Source: Levilactobacillus fuyuanensis
GTDB lineage: Bacteria > Bacillota > Bacilli > Lactobacillales > Lactobacillaceae
Length of the DNA stretch: 64,000 bases
Assembly: GCF_003946395.1 (NCBI RefSeq)
Contig: NZ_RHNZ01000013.1
Coordinates: 21,477-85,476, forward strand
Direction of reading: 5' to 3'
Shown: positions 51,801 to 62,331 of the stretch, piece after piece
Numbering within the stretch: position 1 is the stretch's first letter
Layout of the letters: each line of letters opens with the position of its first letter
The notes under the pieces: generated by a model
Seen by the model: the letters and a program-made list of their open reading frames with translations, nothing else
Database searches by the model: none
Told to the model about the DNA's origin: nothing
Position numbers and translations under genes: made by a program

Positions 51801-52425
51801 TGCTTATTACGGACAGGCTATGCAGATGCTAACGTATCTGGATGCTGTGAAGAAAAACATGCCCGAGTTGTTGGCCGGAGAGTCCGGGGATGTGCAGCGT
51901 GCGGAATTAGCCGGGGCGGTCTACTTACATTTACAAAACCCAATCTTGCGGGCTGCGGATGTGATGGACGATGATCCGTTAATGGCACTATTGAAAGCTG
52001 AACAATACCAAGGATTATTGTTGGATGACCCTGACCTATTGACGAATCTGGATTCTTTATTTGCGGCGGATGATTATCATGGCAGTTCGTTACTCTTCCG
52101 TGGCTTACGGCGGGGTGTTAAGGGAAACTATACGTCTTACAGTAAGATGCTGGTCAATCCGGGTGAACTGGATCTGCTCTTGCAACACACAGAGGGGTTA
52201 ATCAAGCAGGCAGCTACAGAAATCTTCGATGGCCACGTTGATTTGGCACCAACACGGGAACAGAACAAGACGGCCCTTCAATATTCACCGTACAAGTCGA
52301 TCATGCAGTTTGATCCTTTACTGACGGAGAATAATTATCGCGATCTGCAGCCACTAAAAAAGGATGACGTTATGACACGGATCAAGGAACAGCTAGAACA
52401 GGAGGATCCCGATGGCAAAATTTGA
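48814..52425 (+). CDS. rexB: ATP-dependent helicase/nuclease subunit B (RexB/AddB-like)
   Basis: A 1203-residue protein that with RexA forms the Chi-regulated double-strand break end-resection enzyme, the lactobacillar counterpart of RecBCD. The N-terminus MSLQFILGSAGQDHRTPM corresponds to the AddB P-loop but lacks Lys. The C-terminal nuclease motif is GIVDYKSSEHKFSY (about 981-994). AddB proteins of Bacillus carry four Cys holding a 4Fe-4S cluster; here the equivalent places read KLEEYYANPYAYF (about 811-823) and SPYKSIMQFD (about 1156), with no Cys. The gene overlaps rexA by 14 bp. Confidence 0.93.
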   Translation: MSLQFILGSAGQDHRTPMVTAMAQQVTAQPTDQCYYIVPNHIKFETEVDVLTDLKQKLAPDQALFAQTQVQVFSFTRLAWFFMKNEPVYQIPRISTAGLNMLIYQIIQSHADELTIFRGEVDRPGFVSQLTAQLAEFKVGQVTAADLMSAIGKLRTNNAGLQAKLHDLMVIYEAFEQQMLGKYVENTDLLNQLADFLATKIDLSHAHFYLEGFSQLSAQERKLTAALIERAASVTVALNLDKGYPQDLPDTTALFFQSGKLYHQLYSVARASRIPVKTDQYARTARVSDDLLALDGFWQASNAMTPQPQPVDQTPTHIQIVQAANRYVEVSRVATQIRQMVASGQYRYQDFLVMARHLDHYQTVIDPIFKAQEIPYFDDADVQMADHPFVELINALFDVERRNYRYADVFRVLKSELLLPQDDMGEPMALPKYRRALALTENFVLKNGFEGQHRWTQTKDWVYMRLSAGDDQVQTTHDDQITAQINLIRQFVAHTLPPFFARLKAAKTYTDAAAVIYQFLDQAGVSARLMAWRDQAIAAGDLMRAGQPEQTWATFCQMLDECHSILGPLPFNQADFQVLLQSGFAGAKFSQIPSTLDQVTITESGIVQANNRKVTFLMGATADDMPDNQIPTSLLADNDRHDLSEQLQAVDEDSYLRDDAATQLAGEPYLNYLAFLSGSDRLIFSYPATSDEDHNGLQLSPYVERIRQYFKLPIIVAPAAPKAEMTDILPFVGTRRTTLRHLVQASHDSQLREQPLSRPWLYVLNDLSHDVNYSDLTTRLLGSLSYRNVPEHLTPDIVTQLYGQKISTSISKLEEYYANPYAYFLKYGLRLQERDVFELSPASTGEFFHATMDGLMKQIKQQNLNLAELDEQQLQELTTAVIHDVLDTTTNPQFAILESSHRMLYIRQQLIKTMRQMAKTLQEQSGRTKLRPKRTEVQFGLGDQNGLAALSFDLGKQRQVTVRGRIDRLDALELKDKTFLGIVDYKSSEHKFSYQDAYYGQAMQMLTYLDAVKKNMPELLAGESGDVQRAELAGAVYLHLQNPILRAADVMDDDPLMALLKAEQYQGLLLDDPDLLTNLDSLFAADDYHGSSLLFRGLRRGVKGNYTSYSKMLVNPGELDLLLQHTEGLIKQAATEIFDGHVDLAPTREQNKTALQYSPYKSIMQFDPLLTENNYRDLQPLKKDDVMTRIKEQLEQEDPDGKI

Positions 52426-55400
52426 GTTTACGCCCAGCCAAGACCAAGCGATTCACGAAGCGGGCAATAATCTACTGGTATCGGCCTCGGCTGGTTCTGG
52501 TAAAACGCGGGTACTGGTTCAGCGCGTCATTGAAAAGCTCAAGGCCGGAACTGGTATCGATGAAGTCCTGATTGTGACCTTCACGAAGGCGGCCGCGGCT
52601 GAAATGCGCGAGCGAATTCAGACGGCATTACGTCAAGAGTTAGCCTCTAGTCAGGGTGACAGTGAACGGCAATCGTTCTATTTGCGGCAATTAAACCAGT
52701 TGCCCGTCGCTGATATCAGTACCTTGGATGCCTTTTGTTTGCGAATCTTACAACATTACTACTACGTGATTGACATGGATCCCGTGTTCCGTTTGTTAGC
52801 AGATGAGACGGAGAATGCCTTACTACGTGATGAGGTGTGGGCCGATGTCCGCGAACAGCTCTATGCCGAGGGTGAGGCACTAGAAAAAGATGGTGAACAG
52901 AACTTGTTTGCCCGGCTGACGGAGAATTTCTCCGGGGATCGTAACGATGATGGCCTAGCTGATTTGATTCAACGGACCAATACGTTTGCCAACGCGACGG
53001 CGGATCCTGCGGCGTGGCTCACAGCCTTGCCGGAGCCGTATCATTTAGACAGTAATCAACTAACCGCAACTCATTTTTATCGCGAACAACTGCAGCCACT
53101 GTTCACAGCGCAACTACAGCAGATTCAGGCGGATTTGACCAGTGCTCAGCAGTTAGCCGAGCAGGCCAATCTGACCAAGCAATTTGACCATCTGACGACA
53201 GTTCTCAGCAGTTTGAAAGCCACGTTGGAATTGGTAGACCATGGCAGTTGGAATGCACTGAGAGCGGCCGTCAGGAGCTTTAATTGGGGTCGAATGCCAA
53301 GTGTTCGCAAGACTAACGAAGATTATGCGGTATATAACCACCTCAAGACGACTTACTATGACCCAGCGCGTAAGCAACTAGAGACGTTGAAGAAGGGATA
53401 CTTGATTCAGCCTGAAGAGCAGGCAATAACGACGATTCAACGGTCCGGCGAATTGGTGGGTGAATTGGCCCGAGCGGTGAGTGCCTTTCGAGATGCCTAT
53501 ACGGCTGAGAAGGAACGGCGTCACGTTTTGGATTTTGCCGATGTGGAGCACGCGGCGCTTGAAATTTTGACGCGGGATACCAACCAGTCTCGGCAAGTGG
53601 CCGCGCAATTACGCCAACAATATGCCGAGATCATGGTGGATGAGTATCAGGATACAAATGGCCTACAGGAAGCCATTCTGACAGCAATCGCGAAACCAGC
53701 ACCTACCGGAAATTTATTCATGGTGGGGGATGTCAAACAGTCTATTTACCGATTCCGGCAGGCAGATCCAACGTTGTTCATGGACAAGACCGATCGTTAC
53801 ACCGCCGACCAGCAGTCTGGCAAGCTGATTGTTTTAGCTGAAAACTTTCGCTCCATGAAGAACGTTGATGATTTTACCAACCTGATCTTCAAGCAGTTGA
53901 TGGATCGGGAGCTGGGTGAAATCGACTATACCGGGGCCGCACAGTTAAAGTTCGGAGCGACATACTATCCCGAAGATGTGACAAGTACAGCCGAACTCTT
54001 GGTGTACTTGACGGATGAGGATGAGAAGTCGTCTGGGTCTGCCGATGCGGCGGAGCAAGAGCCGATGGATGCTACCTTTCAGGTAGATAATAAGCATCAG
54101 GGTGAAGTGCTATTGACCGGGAAGAAAATTCAAGAATTGATTGCAGCGAAAACACCGATCTATGACCGTGACGCGCACAAAAATCGGCCAATCAAGTACG
54201 GCGATATTACCCTATTGACGCCTACGCGAACGAATAATTTAATTATTACGGATGAATTGCGGCGCCTAGGGATTCCCGTTGTCGTTAATGATGCACAGAA
54301 TTACTTCAAGACCACGGAAATTCAGATCATGATGGCGCTTCTCAGAGTCATTGATAATCCCTATCAGGATATTCCGCTGGCAGCGGTTCTGCGTTCGCCA
54401 ATTGTTGGACTCAATGAAAACGAACTGGCAGCCCTACGAATTAATCAACGGACCGGAGATTACTATCAAGCAGTCTTGCACTACCAGCAGACGTATGTGG
54501 CGGCAAGCGCGAGTGATTTCCAACAGACGCTTTATGAAAAAATCAGTCACTTCTTGGAACAGTTGGAACGCTTCCGCGATGTTGCGCGGCAAAACCAATT
54601 GGTGACGCTGATTTGGCAGATCTATCAGGATACCGGGTTCCTGGATTATGTCGGGGGAATGCCAGCTGGTGAACAGCGACAGGCCAACCTTCATGCGCTG
54701 TATGAACGGGCACAGAGCTATGAACACAGTAGTTTTAAAGGCCTGTTCCAATTCGTTCGGTTCGTTGAACGACTACAGGAACGGGACGATGACTTAGCTG
54801 GTGCACCGGTTCAGGCTGCCGAAAACGCGGTATCAGTCATGACCATTCATGGCAGTAAGGGGCTGGAGTTTCCAGTCGTCTTCATCATGGATGCGTCGCG
54901 GCAGTTCAATCGGCAGGACCAACAGGGAAGTTACGTGATGAGTGGCAAACAGGGAATCGGTATCGATTACCTGGACCCCGTCAGCCGGATCAAGGCGCCT
55001 AGCCTGCAGAAACTAGTCACAGCTCAAGCCATTTCACGTGCAAGCTTGGCAGAAGAAATGCGTAAACTTTACGTGGCACTGACCCGTGCGGAGTCGCGGA
55101 TTTATATTGTCGGGTCCCATAAGACGAAGGAAGAGGCCCTGAGTGTCTGGGAACAAGCCTACCAGAGTCCTAATCTAGTGTTAAATGCCACGTTGCGCGA
55201 GAAAAGTACTGCGGTAAATTACTTGGATTGGATTGGTATGTGTTTGATTCGGGATGCAAAATTTGAGGATGACTCACAACCGGCTGGCGAGGCGCTACCT
55301 GCTCTAGCTGGCGATCCAGCCAACTTCAAGGTAAGCTTCGCAACAGCAGATGATTTGGGCCCGGCCCCAGCGGTTAATACAGCAACGGTCGATTGGTTCA

Positions 55401-56215
55401 AGGAGACCAGCAACGTAGCGGCAAAGACGTCAGAAACCGTATCTGGGAGCGAAGCGATTCGTCAAGTCATGGACTTTAGCTACCCGCATGAAGCGGCCAC
55501 GCAAACAACGGCCTACCAGTCCGTTTCGGAAGCCAAGCGGTTGTTTGAAGATCCCGACAATGCCACGATTGGTGAATATCAACCAGTAGGTAATGGGCAA
55601 CGCGGTCGGCGGTTCGTGACGCATGATTTTGCTCGGCCAGAATTCTTACAGACCGTTCGGGCACCGTTATCAACCGAAATTGGGACGGCAACCCACCTAG
55701 TCTTACAGCAATTGGATGTGACAACAACGCCGACTGTTGCGATGATTCAGGACAAGATTGATCAGTTAGTTGCTGACCAAGTATTGACGTCGGAGGTCGC
55801 CGCGCAGGTGCGAGCAGATTTAATTTTGCAGTTCTTTACCACGCCGGTTGGCCAACAGATCCTCGTCCACCCCTCGGAATTACATCGGGAAGTTCCATTT
55901 TCCCTATTGATGCCAGCCAAGAGTCTCTTCCAAGACTTCAAGGAAGCCGATTCACAGGTCTTGGTCCACGGGATCGTCGATGGGTATTTGCAAACGGATA
56001 GTGGGATCATTCTCTTTGATTACAAGACGGATCATGTTAATCCAAACGCAGTTGAACAGAGTACTGCTAAGATTATTGACCGTTACAGTGGGCAGGTTAA
56101 TCTGTATGCGGCAGCACTTCAGCAGATGACAGGGCAATCCGTCACAGCACAGTATTTATACTTGTTGACTACAGGGACCTTGGTTTCTGTGCCTAGCAAA
56201 CAACTGAAAGCCTAA
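52412..56215 (+). CDS. rexA: ATP-dependent helicase/nuclease subunit A (RexA/AddA)
   Basis: A 1267-residue UvrD-type helicase with C-terminal nuclease. Walker A is SASAGSGKTR (24-33). Other helicase motifs are IVTFTKAAAAEMRERI (Ia), IMVDEYQDTN (II), FMVGDVKQSIYRFRQADP (III), VLAENFRS (IV), VMTIHGSKGLEFPVVF (V) and MRKLYVALTRAESRIYIV (VI). The RecB-family nuclease motif is ILFDYKTDHV (about 1199-1208). It unwinds DNA from breaks and degrades strands until Chi. The start ATG lies inside the end of rexB behind GGAGG, indicating coupling. A terminator follows. Confidence 0.97.
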   Translation: MAKFEFTPSQDQAIHEAGNNLLVSASAGSGKTRVLVQRVIEKLKAGTGIDEVLIVTFTKAAAAEMRERIQTALRQELASSQGDSERQSFYLRQLNQLPVADISTLDAFCLRILQHYYYVIDMDPVFRLLADETENALLRDEVWADVREQLYAEGEALEKDGEQNLFARLTENFSGDRNDDGLADLIQRTNTFANATADPAAWLTALPEPYHLDSNQLTATHFYREQLQPLFTAQLQQIQADLTSAQQLAEQANLTKQFDHLTTVLSSLKATLELVDHGSWNALRAAVRSFNWGRMPSVRKTNEDYAVYNHLKTTYYDPARKQLETLKKGYLIQPEEQAITTIQRSGELVGELARAVSAFRDAYTAEKERRHVLDFADVEHAALEILTRDTNQSRQVAAQLRQQYAEIMVDEYQDTNGLQEAILTAIAKPAPTGNLFMVGDVKQSIYRFRQADPTLFMDKTDRYTADQQSGKLIVLAENFRSMKNVDDFTNLIFKQLMDRELGEIDYTGAAQLKFGATYYPEDVTSTAELLVYLTDEDEKSSGSADAAEQEPMDATFQVDNKHQGEVLLTGKKIQELIAAKTPIYDRDAHKNRPIKYGDITLLTPTRTNNLIITDELRRLGIPVVVNDAQNYFKTTEIQIMMALLRVIDNPYQDIPLAAVLRSPIVGLNENELAALRINQRTGDYYQAVLHYQQTYVAASASDFQQTLYEKISHFLEQLERFRDVARQNQLVTLIWQIYQDTGFLDYVGGMPAGEQRQANLHALYERAQSYEHSSFKGLFQFVRFVERLQERDDDLAGAPVQAAENAVSVMTIHGSKGLEFPVVFIMDASRQFNRQDQQGSYVMSGKQGIGIDYLDPVSRIKAPSLQKLVTAQAISRASLAEEMRKLYVALTRAESRIYIVGSHKTKEEALSVWEQAYQSPNLVLNATLREKSTAVNYLDWIGMCLIRDAKFEDDSQPAGEALPALAGDPANFKVSFATADDLGPAPAVNTATVDWFKETSNVAAKTSETVSGSEAIRQVMDFSYPHEAATQTTAYQSVSEAKRLFEDPDNATIGEYQPVGNGQRGRRFVTHDFARPEFLQTVRAPLSTEIGTATHLVLQQLDVTTTPTVAMIQDKIDQLVADQVLTSEVAAQVRADLILQFFTTPVGQQILVHPSELHREVPFSLLMPAKSLFQDFKEADSQVLVHGIVDGYLQTDSGIILFDYKTDHVNPNAVEQSTAKIIDRYSGQVNLYAAALQQMTGQSVTAQYLYLLTTGTLVSVPSKQLKA

Positions 56216-56263
56216 AAAATCTTCACCGCAACGACATAAAGCCATTGTGGTGAAGATTTTTTT
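56215..56263. terminator. Bidirectional terminator after rexA
   Basis: AATCTTCACC and GGTGAAGATT pair with additional inner pairing, with T-runs on both strands. Confidence 0.9.
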
Positions 56264-56269
56264 AGAAGA

Positions 56270-56461
56270 TTAGTGATGAATTAAGATCAGTGAGATCAAA
56301 ACAAAAACTAAGACGACCATGACGGCAATGACCCCAATTAGGCGGCGATTAAAGTGATGGTCCAGGTGATAAACGTAGCCGAGCACACCGGCCAAAGCCA
56401 AGAGACCAACTACAGCCAGAATGATCAATTTAAGTTTAACGTCGAAATCAGTAGTTAACAT
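56270..56461 (-). CDS. Small two-span membrane protein
   Basis: A 63-residue protein with two strong membrane segments (LKLIILAVVGLLALAGVLGYVYHL and LIGVIAVMVVLVFVLISLILIHH) joined by a short polar loop (DHHFNRR). No function is indicated. AAGGAAG lies 8 nt before the ATG at 56461. It shares the bidirectional terminator with rexA and follows the thiolase gene on the same strand by 52 bp, so the two may be co-transcribed. Confidence 0.7.
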   Translation of the reverse strand: MLTTDFDVKLKLIILAVVGLLALAGVLGYVYHLDHHFNRRLIGVIAVMVVLVFVLISLILIHH

Positions 56462-56512
56462 GGCGCGCTTCCTTTTCTCTAAGTCGTTGGCATCATTATA
56501 CCAGAGAACGGG

Positions 56513-57682
56513 TCAATCGCGTTCCAACAGGAGCGCAATTCCCATGCCACCACCGATACACATGGCGGCGAGGCCGCGATGCAGGTCACTATGAAGTAAC
56601 TCATGTAAAAGAGTCACGACGATTCGCGTTCCAGAGGCGCCGAGTGGGTGACCGAGGGCGATGCTACCGCCATTCACGTTGAGTTTTTCGCTAGGGAGTT
56701 TGAGGTCCCGAGCAATCGCGACGGACTGTGACGCGAAAGCTTCGTTGATCTCATAGCGGTCAATATCGTTAACCCGTAAGTGGTGCTGATCCAGAACATC
56801 TTGAATTGCGTAAACTGGCGCGTATCCCATGATATCAGGATCGATACCATTCTCGTGGTAACCCGTGAGAGTGGCCAGGTAAGGAATGTTGGCAGCTTGA
56901 GCTGCGGATTTACGCATCAGAACCAGCGCGGCGGCACCATCGTTTAGACCGGCCGCATTTCCCGCAGTCACGGTGCCATCGGCGCGAAATGCTGGTCGCA
57001 GGGCAGCTAATTTTTCTAGCGAGGTATTGGCGCGGACAGCCTCGTCCTGAGTGACCAGGTCATCGCCAACTGGAACCGGAACGATTTCATCGTTGAACTG
57101 GAAATGTTGCTGCGCTGCAACTGCTTTTTGTTGAGAGTTCAATGCGAAGGCATCTTGGGCCTCGCGACTAATGTTGAAACGTTCCGCAACGTTTTCCGCC
57201 GTGATACCCATAGGGACGTGGGTAAAGGCATCGGTAAGACCGTCGCGGGTGAGGCTATCCGTGAGCGAGACATCGCCGAACTTGTGTCCCCAACGGGATT
57301 GGTTGTTGAGATAGGGTGCCTGGCTCATGCTCTCCGTGCCGCCAACCAGGACAGCATCAGCATCTCCCATGAGAATTGCCGTTTGCCCCAAGCGGATAGC
57401 CTTTAGGCTCGATCCGCAGACCTGATTGATGGTCATCGCCGTGCTCGTGACGGGCAGGCCAACGTTGAGTTCAATCTGCCGGGCCACGTTTTGTCCCAGA
57501 CCAGCCTGTAAGACTGTGCCAAAGATGGTTTGCTGAATCATGGCGGGGTCGAGACCGCTACGGGTGACTGCGGCCTGGGCGGCAATGGTACCTAACGTGA
57601 CGGCTGAAACGGACCGCATCCCACGGCCAAATTTACCGATGGGGGTCCGTGCCGCACTAACAATAACAACTTCTTCTGCCAT
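56513..57682 (-). CDS. Acetyl-CoA C-acetyltransferase (thiolase)
   Basis: A 389-residue thiolase. The N-terminus is EVVIVSAARTPIGKFGRG, the acyl-carrying Cys89 is in TINQVCGSSLKAIRLGQ, GGTESMSQAPYL follows, NEAFASQSVAIARDL gives the NEAF motif, GGSIALGHPLGASGTRI the GHP His, and CIGGGMGIALLLERD the second Cys. It condenses two acetyl-CoA to acetoacetyl-CoA, the first step of the mevalonate pathway used by lactobacilli for isoprenoids. AAGGAG lies before the ATG. Other mevalonate genes are not in this window. Confidence 0.95.
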   Translation of the reverse strand: MAEEVVIVSAARTPIGKFGRGMRSVSAVTLGTIAAQAAVTRSGLDPAMIQQTIFGTVLQAGLGQNVARQIELNVGLPVTSTAMTINQVCGSSLKAIRLGQTAILMGDADAVLVGGTESMSQAPYLNNQSRWGHKFGDVSLTDSLTRDGLTDAFTHVPMGITAENVAERFNISREAQDAFALNSQQKAVAAQQHFQFNDEIVPVPVGDDLVTQDEAVRANTSLEKLAALRPAFRADGTVTAGNAAGLNDGAAALVLMRKSAAQAANIPYLATLTGYHENGIDPDIMGYAPVYAIQDVLDQHHLRVNDIDRYEINEAFASQSVAIARDLKLPSEKLNVNGGSIALGHPLGASGTRIVVTLLHELLHSDLHRGLAAMCIGGGMGIALLLERD

Positions 57683-57994
57683 GTAAATAAGCGCTCCTTT
57701 TTTCCGATAAGTCTACGAACCTTAAATATAACCGACTTTAACTAATTTGTCTTGAATTTAGACGGGGAAATGGTGAGATTTCGCCTTTTCTTAAATATTG
57801 GGGCCTGATTTTTCGTGGTATTTAATGGTAAATTGGCACCAAACTACTATTGATAATTGCATGCAGTTATTAATAGTCACTTCCGTCGAGGGACATAGCA
57901 GAATTCCTTGCTGAAAACAGCCGTTATTTTCCATTCTGCCGGTCATCGCTTATAATAAGAGATGGAATTCAAGACAGATAGGGGAATTGTAGTT
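57683..57994. other. Divergent regulatory gap
   Basis: About 310 bp between thiolase (minus) and an unknown protein (plus). The plus-strand promoter is TATAAT at 57951-57956 with -35 TTTCCA (57928-57933), 17-bp spacer. ATGCAGTTATTAATAG-type AT-rich sequence precedes it. No gene seen. Confidence 0.5.
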
Positions 57995-58960
57995 ATGGAA
58001 GAAACAGATGCAACAGCCGAACTAATGACGCCCACGGAGTTCTTGACCCCGGAGCACTTGATGCGGTTATCCGCAAATCAGCAAAAGTATGCGCCTGATA
58101 TTCTACAGGATGTCATGCAAGCTCGTGCAGCCGTTAACTTAGGAACCGGCGCTTGGACCGCGCAACAGGTCAGTGGCACGTTGGCAGCTTTGCCAACATT
58201 GGTTGATCGACCACACGTTTATTACGTCGCCGTGATTCCAGTACTGACGGCTTACTTCAAGGCACAAGCCGCTGCCAACCTGCAGGAGTTACTGGCAGCC
58301 TTAAAGCAGGCACGGCCAGCCTTAGTGGAGAAGCATGCCGAGGTTGCCGAAGAACAACAAGCCTATGAGGGCGTTGTGACGCTGGTTGAAGACTGGTTAA
58401 CGGCCATGGGGACGCAACCGGAAGTCCGTAATTTGAGTGTCGCTGATCGGCAACGGTTCGTCACCATCGTGCATACCACCGCTGAATTGATGATTACAGG
58501 CAAGCAACTTCAGCCGGCCGACTGGGATGCCGAGGCTGTCTCATCCATCATGTTTGGGCCGTTCACCCACCTGTTGGATGAAAAAGATCGTGTGCCAGAA
58601 CTCTTCAATCTGGTGCCCTTTGCTTTGACAACGTTGTTCACTTACTTGGCCGATCAACAGCAGTTAAAGCAGTCTCAGCAGCTGTTGGCGTGGGTCGCAA
58701 AGAATCATACGGCTTTAGTCACCATGTACAATCCCAAATTGGAAAGCTTCTATGAAGAACTAGCCTCAGCCATGCGGCGAGCCGGCATCGATGCCAATGA
58801 TCACGATGCCGTGGATGCTTTCACACGAGATTATTTGAATGCCCATCCAGTGACTGGACGAGAATTGTTCACCACGGATCGTCAGTTGACTAAGAAGCGG
58901 CCGGCTAAACACTTAAAATACAGCCGTAAGCAGCGCCGCAATCGTCGCAAAAAACGGTAA
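57995..58960 (+). CDS. Soluble protein of unknown function with strongly basic C-terminus
   Basis: A 321-residue all-helical-looking cytosolic protein (MEETDATAELMTPTEFLTPEHLM...). It has no catalytic motif I can name and ends in a basic stretch (KKRPAKHLKYSRKQRRNRRKKR), suggestive of nucleic acid or ribosome binding. Start ATG 57995 has AGGGGA upstream; the ATG at 57962 would sit at the predicted transcription start and lacks a binding site. It could be a lactobacillus-specific regulator, but this is open. Confidence 0.75.
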   Translation: MEETDATAELMTPTEFLTPEHLMRLSANQQKYAPDILQDVMQARAAVNLGTGAWTAQQVSGTLAALPTLVDRPHVYYVAVIPVLTAYFKAQAAANLQELLAALKQARPALVEKHAEVAEEQQAYEGVVTLVEDWLTAMGTQPEVRNLSVADRQRFVTIVHTTAELMITGKQLQPADWDAEAVSSIMFGPFTHLLDEKDRVPELFNLVPFALTTLFTYLADQQQLKQSQQLLAWVAKNHTALVTMYNPKLESFYEELASAMRRAGIDANDHDAVDAFTRDYLNAHPVTGRELFTTDRQLTKKRPAKHLKYSRKQRRNRRKKR

Positions 58961-58980
58961 TTTATACAAAAATGCGTTAC

Positions 58981-59018
58981 AAAAAACGCCTAGGACAAAT
59001 TTGTCCTAGACGTTTTTT
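58981..59018. terminator. Strong bidirectional terminator
   Basis: A near-perfect 17-bp stem without much loop (AAAACGCCTAGGACAAA with TTTGTCCTAGACGTTTT), with T-runs on both strands. Confidence 0.95.
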
Positions 59019-59032
59019 GGTGTCGCAAGCAA

Positions 59033-60544
59033 TTAAGCTTCGAGGCTATCGATAACTTCCTGAGCCACGACAGGATCCGTGGCGTAGGGGGTATCAACAC
59101 CGTTGATTTTTTGATAAGCATCCTGGCCCTTGCCGGCAAGAATGACGAGGTCGTTATTCGTTGCTGTTGCAATGGCGTGATGGATGGCGTCTTCTCGTTG
59201 TGGAATAATCGTTGTCCGTACCTTGGTATGGTCGATATAACTATCGATCTCCTTGGCAATGGCAATCGGGTCTTCGTGACCCGGATCATCCGTCGTTAAG
59301 AAGGCAACGTTGGCGTAATCGTTCAACGCTTTGGCAAAGCCTTCGCGCCGGTCCTCACCCTTATCGCCGGTACTGCCCAAGACCGCCGTGATTCGGTGAT
59401 CTGGAAATTGGGCGTGTAAGAAGTGGAGGAGGGCGTTCATGCTACCCCAGTCGTGGGCGTAGTCAATGTAGACCGTTCCGTGTTGCTTGGTGGTCAACAC
59501 TTCCATTCGACCTGGAATGGTGGTATTTGCCAGTCCTGTTTGCATATCGGTCACATGGGCGCCAGCCAAGGCACTGGCTAGAATTGCTGCCGTGGCGTTG
59601 CTCTGGTTGAAGTCGCCGGGAACTGAAACGTTGTAAGTCGTTGCCAAATTGGCAAGCTGTTCAGTGTCTTGGTTGATGGTCAACCGGAATTTGCTAGCGG
59701 TCAACGTGGCTTCCTCACTGGTAAGTGAGACCGTCGCATTGGGTTGGTCGACGCCATAGGTGAAGATATGGTCGGGGGCAGTTGAAACTGTCGCCGCTGC
59801 CAGAACCTCGTCAAAGTGGTCGGTATCTGCATCAATGATACAGTTGTCCGAATTTAACATTAACTGCATTTTGCAGAAAAGGTAGTTAGCAAAGTTCGGG
59901 TGCTCGTTGACTCCAATGTGGTCGGGGGAAATGTTCAGGAACAGTCCCACGTTGAACTTTAATCCGTAGACGCGGTCTAATAGGTAGGCCTGTGAGGCAA
60001 CTTCCATGACCAGCACCTTCTGGCCGTTAGTCACGGCTTGCCGCATTTCCCGGAAGATATCGAAGGATTCCGCTGTGGTTAGGTGGGCCTTGAATTGGTC
60101 TTCAGGCTTAGGGCCCAAGATGTGATTGATCGTGGAGAACATCGCAACTTGTTTAGGGAAAGTCTGTTCCAGGATATTTCTGGTGAAATACGTGGAGGTC
60201 GTCTTGCCCTTGGTCCCGGTATATCCGATGACAAAGAGGTCGTTCTGTGGAAAGCCAAAGTATAGCTGAGCGGCCAAGGATAACGCTTTGCGCACGTCGG
60301 TCACGAAAATTCCGGGGGTGGCAATGTCGTAGTCCTTTTCAGCTAAATAGCAACTGGCACCGTTGGCTATGGCTTGGTGAAGGTAGTCCACGGAAAAGTT
60401 GAATCCCTTGCAAACAAAGAGGCTATTGGCGCTGGCTTTGCGGGAGTCATAAGCTAACCCGTCAAAATCGACGTCGTCAGATAGCGTTGTTCCCTGATAC
60501 AGATTATGTTCCTGAAGGAGCGCTATCAGCTGGTTTACTCTCAT
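59033..60544 (-). CDS. murE: UDP-N-acetylmuramyl-tripeptide synthetase MurE (probably L-lysine adding)
   Basis: A 503-residue Mur ligase. The ATP loop is VIGYTGTKGKTTSTYF, carbamylated-Lys region MEVASQAYLLDRVYGLKFNVGLFLNISPDHIGVNEHPNF, and YIDYAHDWGSMNALLHFL and GSTGDKGEDRREGFAKA follow. It adds the third amino acid to UDP-MurNAc-L-Ala-D-Glu. The specificity motif, DNPR in diaminopimelate enzymes, reads DDPG here, lacking the Arg, which favours lysine. Start ATG 60544 follows AAGAGGC. lysS lies 19 bp upstream without a terminator, so the two form an operon. Lactobacilli often have two MurE-type proteins. Confidence 0.88.
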   Translation of the reverse strand: MRVNQLIALLQEHNLYQGTTLSDDVDFDGLAYDSRKASANSLFVCKGFNFSVDYLHQAIANGASCYLAEKDYDIATPGIFVTDVRKALSLAAQLYFGFPQNDLFVIGYTGTKGKTTSTYFTRNILEQTFPKQVAMFSTINHILGPKPEDQFKAHLTTAESFDIFREMRQAVTNGQKVLVMEVASQAYLLDRVYGLKFNVGLFLNISPDHIGVNEHPNFANYLFCKMQLMLNSDNCIIDADTDHFDEVLAAATVSTAPDHIFTYGVDQPNATVSLTSEEATLTASKFRLTINQDTEQLANLATTYNVSVPGDFNQSNATAAILASALAGAHVTDMQTGLANTTIPGRMEVLTTKQHGTVYIDYAHDWGSMNALLHFLHAQFPDHRITAVLGSTGDKGEDRREGFAKALNDYANVAFLTTDDPGHEDPIAIAKEIDSYIDHTKVRTTIIPQREDAIHHAIATATNNDLVILAGKGQDAYQKINGVDTPYATDPVVAQEVIDSLEA

Positions 60545-60563
60545 TCGATTGCCTCTTTTCGGA

Positions 60564-62129
<1,566 letters not shown>

Positions 62130-62295
62130 TTAAATTTAGTTGATTTTAGGTCAATAAGCAAGCCTAATCGCCCGTTAAATAAGGAAAAAAGTGAAAATTG
62201 AAAATGGTAGTCGGGACATTCCGGGAATGGAAACGCTTTACCAAATAATTGGTTCATTTTCTCTGAATAGGTGGTTTCAAGGCCCCAGGGAAACG

Positions 62296-62304
62296 TGATA
62301 GACT
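62296..62304 (+). promoter_or_regulatory. Extended -10 promoter of the MFS gene
   Basis: TGATAGACT is an extended -10 upstream of the frameshifted MFS gene; no good -35. GAGGAGG lies 12-6 nt before the ATG. Confidence 0.45.
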
Positions 62305-62331
62305 GATGGTTATTGTGAGGAGGCGTTTGGA

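Noticed and set aside
62226..62239. cre-like TGGAAACGCTTTAC upstream of the MFS gene
   Set aside because: The final CA of the consensus is missing, and the gene is broken.
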